DNA from: Neoceratodus forsteri
Lineage: Eukaryota; Chordata; Ceratodontiformes; Ceratodontidae
Direction: 5' to 3'
Assembly: GCA_016271365.2 (NCBI GenBank)
Contig: CM057451.1
Span: forward strand, 363,899,501-363,963,500
Length of the DNA stretch: 64,000 nt
Each line of letters begins with the position of its first letter. Positions within the stretch are counted from its first letter, which is position 1. Positions 62,393 to 64,000 of this stretch are shown here, one piece after another. The notes below the pieces were generated by a model that searched no databases, was not told the origin of the DNA, and saw only the letters and a program-made list of their open reading frames with translations. Position numbers and translations under genes: made by a program.

Positions 62393-62735
62393 ATCTCCAG
62401 GTAATAGTAAACTTCATACCAAGGGAAAGCTGAAGCTGGCCAGTGGCAGAGCCTGTAGCCAAGCCAAGTGTGGCATGTGTTTATTTATTTGAATTCTGGT
62501 AATCAGGTAGGCCCACTGAGATCAGAGGCCCCTTTTTCAGCGGTGACTCCAAATTAATTACAGACTGGTATTCTCTACAGACTGGAAACGGGTACCATGT
62601 GTACAGTCATTTATAAGATACTATACAGACATCAATGTTCAGGCAGAAAACATGCAAGGCATACATTTCGTAGTAGGAATAGGGTAACATAATACATTCA
62701 TTACATGGCACATCACAGGTAACAGTAGTAGTTTT
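62393..62735 (-). repeat. Probable LINE 3' UTR relic
   Basis: TTTATTTATTTGAATTCTGG at 62482-62501 with the following text resembles the 3' UTR ends of the L2-like LINEs at 17325-17390. No coding part remains. The first 70 bases (62393-62470) are unassigned. Confidence 0.45.
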
Positions 62736-63700
62736 ATTTATTTAGCTCCCAGTCCCAGAGGCTCTTGGCACTATAAGAGCATAACAGAAATAACCAGAAT
62801 AACATCATAACATAAAACATAATAGTGTAAACTCAGCAGGCGAGATAAATTAAAGACCAAACGCTTGTCTAAACAGGTGGCTGTTAAGGCCACTCTTAAA
62901 GGTCTCCACCAAAGGAGCCTCCTTCAGAGACATGGGAAGTGAGTTCCACAGGGCTGGACCAGCTACCTCAAACATGTGGTCACTGGATATCTTCACCCCT
63001 GGCCCTGGGAACTGCTAGGAGACCCCCTAAGGAAGAGCAGAGGGGGGTTGAACTGGATAGTAAGGAGGCAGGAGCTCTCTCAGATAACCTGGGCCCCATC
63101 CATGTAGGGCTTTGTAAGTCAGCAGACTGACCTTGAAGGAAATTCGCCTCTTCACCAGCAGCCAGTACAGATCACACAGGACCAGGGTCACGTGACATGA
63201 CCTCAGAAAGCCCATCATTAACCTGGCCGTTGCATTCTGCACTAGCTGCAGGCATTCTAGGACCTCTCCACCTACCCCCAGCTACAGAACGTTACAGTAG
63301 TCAAGACTAAAGGTCACAAAGACAGGCACCAGTAAGGGTGGGCCCTCAGGGTCATCAGGGTTTTTATCCGGGAGATGTTACAAAGATGGTAAAAGCTATT
63401 CTGGACTCTTGACAACACTTGAACCTCCAGGGTCAGTCTTTCATCCAGAATGACACCCAGATTCTTCACCTTGGTAGAGGCCACCAGACTGGAGGAACCA
63501 AGAACCAAATCCGTCCTCTCCACTATTTCCCCCACACTTTGGTTTGACCAGGCTCAATCACTAGCATCTATGTCTTGTCCAGATTGAGTCATAGCCATTA
63601 CTACGTGACGTGGACATACAGCTAGAGCAAGTCATAGCAGCATAAAATCTCCAAGAACAACCTGAGGAGAATAGCTGCGCAGTCGTAAAACTCCTTTTGA
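62735..63700 (-). mobile_element. L2 LINE fragment: RT end and C-terminus
   Basis: Minus strand, 63535-63314: 'VASTKVKNLGVILDERLTLE' and 'VQNSFYHLCNISRIKTLM'. 63242-63027: 'MQNATARLMMGFLRSCHVTL', 'VLCDLYWLLVKRRISFKVSL' and 'LTYKALHGWGPGYLRELLPP'. These follow L2 RT thumb and C-terminal wording closely. The piece continues to a LWNSLP-like region (62980-62930) and a 3' UTR. The 5' part (63560-63700) is decayed and includes a 'HCAAQLFS'-like stretch before the microsatellite. Confidence 0.85.
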
Positions 63701-63799
63701 AAGCTGACCAAATGAGTCCCAGGAAACGTTGACCAGAGAGCCCTATAATCAAGCAGGAGGATATTTTATTGTGCCTTGTGGTGCAGTCATGAGTTTGTG

Positions 63800-63806
<7 letters not shown>

Positions 63807-63831
<25 letters not shown>

Positions 63832-63833
63832 AC
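63807..63833. repeat. CA dinucleotide microsatellite
   Basis: A pure CA run of about 26 bases. Bases 63834-64000 after it show no recognised feature. Confidence 0.95.
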
Positions 63834-64000
63834 TTGTTTCCAGCAGGGTCAATAATTTGGGTCAGTTTTGCTTCAGTGAACAGCACTCTTTCTCCGTAAA
63901 TGTCTACCTTCTGTAACAAAAAAGTGTGTGTGCATGTGTGTAAAACACCAAAGCACCAGTGGGGATAAAAATAATAAGATAACAAGTAATATGTTTGCTG

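Noticed and set aside
1..64000. CRISPR arrays, operons or other prokaryotic features
   Set aside because: No regular repeat-spacer pattern. The splice site, LINEs, SINEs and DIRS elements show that this is a vertebrate genome.

Overview
The window is vertebrate nuclear DNA made almost wholly of decayed transposable elements. One host exon is recognisable: 55040-55135 (+) encodes the last 31 residues of ZNF706 behind a good splice acceptor. No other ZNF706 exon was seen, so the 55 kb upstream reads as intron. DIRS tyrosine-recombinase elements occur with CR1, L2-like and L1/Tx1-type LINEs, a Ty3/Gypsy element and MIR-like SINEs. That mix suggests an amphibian with a large genome, perhaps a caecilian. 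The taxon is inference.

Layout. 1-7140: CR1 and L2-like LINE fragments. These include two head-to-head CR1 copies meeting at about 1431 and a long (+) CR1 with esterase-type ORF1, EN, RT and the CR1 tail at 5134-5149. 7237-16520: DIRS-A1 (+), with an L2-like LINE inserted between RNase H and recombinase (11438-14627, -). 16630-17315: small relics. 17318-22300: an L2-like LINE (-) with a probable repeat-monomer 5' UTR. 22300-29430: another copy of the same LINE type (-), holding a CR1 3' fragment and a Gypsy element (24601-28153) with two LTRs and a GGGAT target duplication. 29431-44843: DIRS-B (+), holding a CR1/hairpin composite, a whole second DIRS (DIRS-C, 33032-39774, -), an L2-like 3' end and an ORF1-only L1 (HAL1-like). 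44891-45560: a polyadenylated retrocopy of unknown source. 45741-51857: a full-length two-ORF L1 (-). 52563-54340: L2 and LINE relics. 55040: ZNF706 exon. 55425-62010: DIRS-A2 (-), which splits a tRNA-derived SINE. 62215-63700: SINE and L2 relics.

The elements form nested layers, so their relative ages can be read from the sequence: the LINE is younger than DIRS-A1; Gypsy is younger than the LINE that holds it; DIRS-C, the HAL1-like element and others are younger than DIRS-B. Every element ORF examined has stops, frameshifts or lost catalytic residues, so none appears autonomous now. The best preserved structures are the termini: inverted repeats, internal complementary regions, LTRs, target duplications and the L1 5' end. 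Coordinates of decayed element edges are approximate, usually within 5-30 bases.
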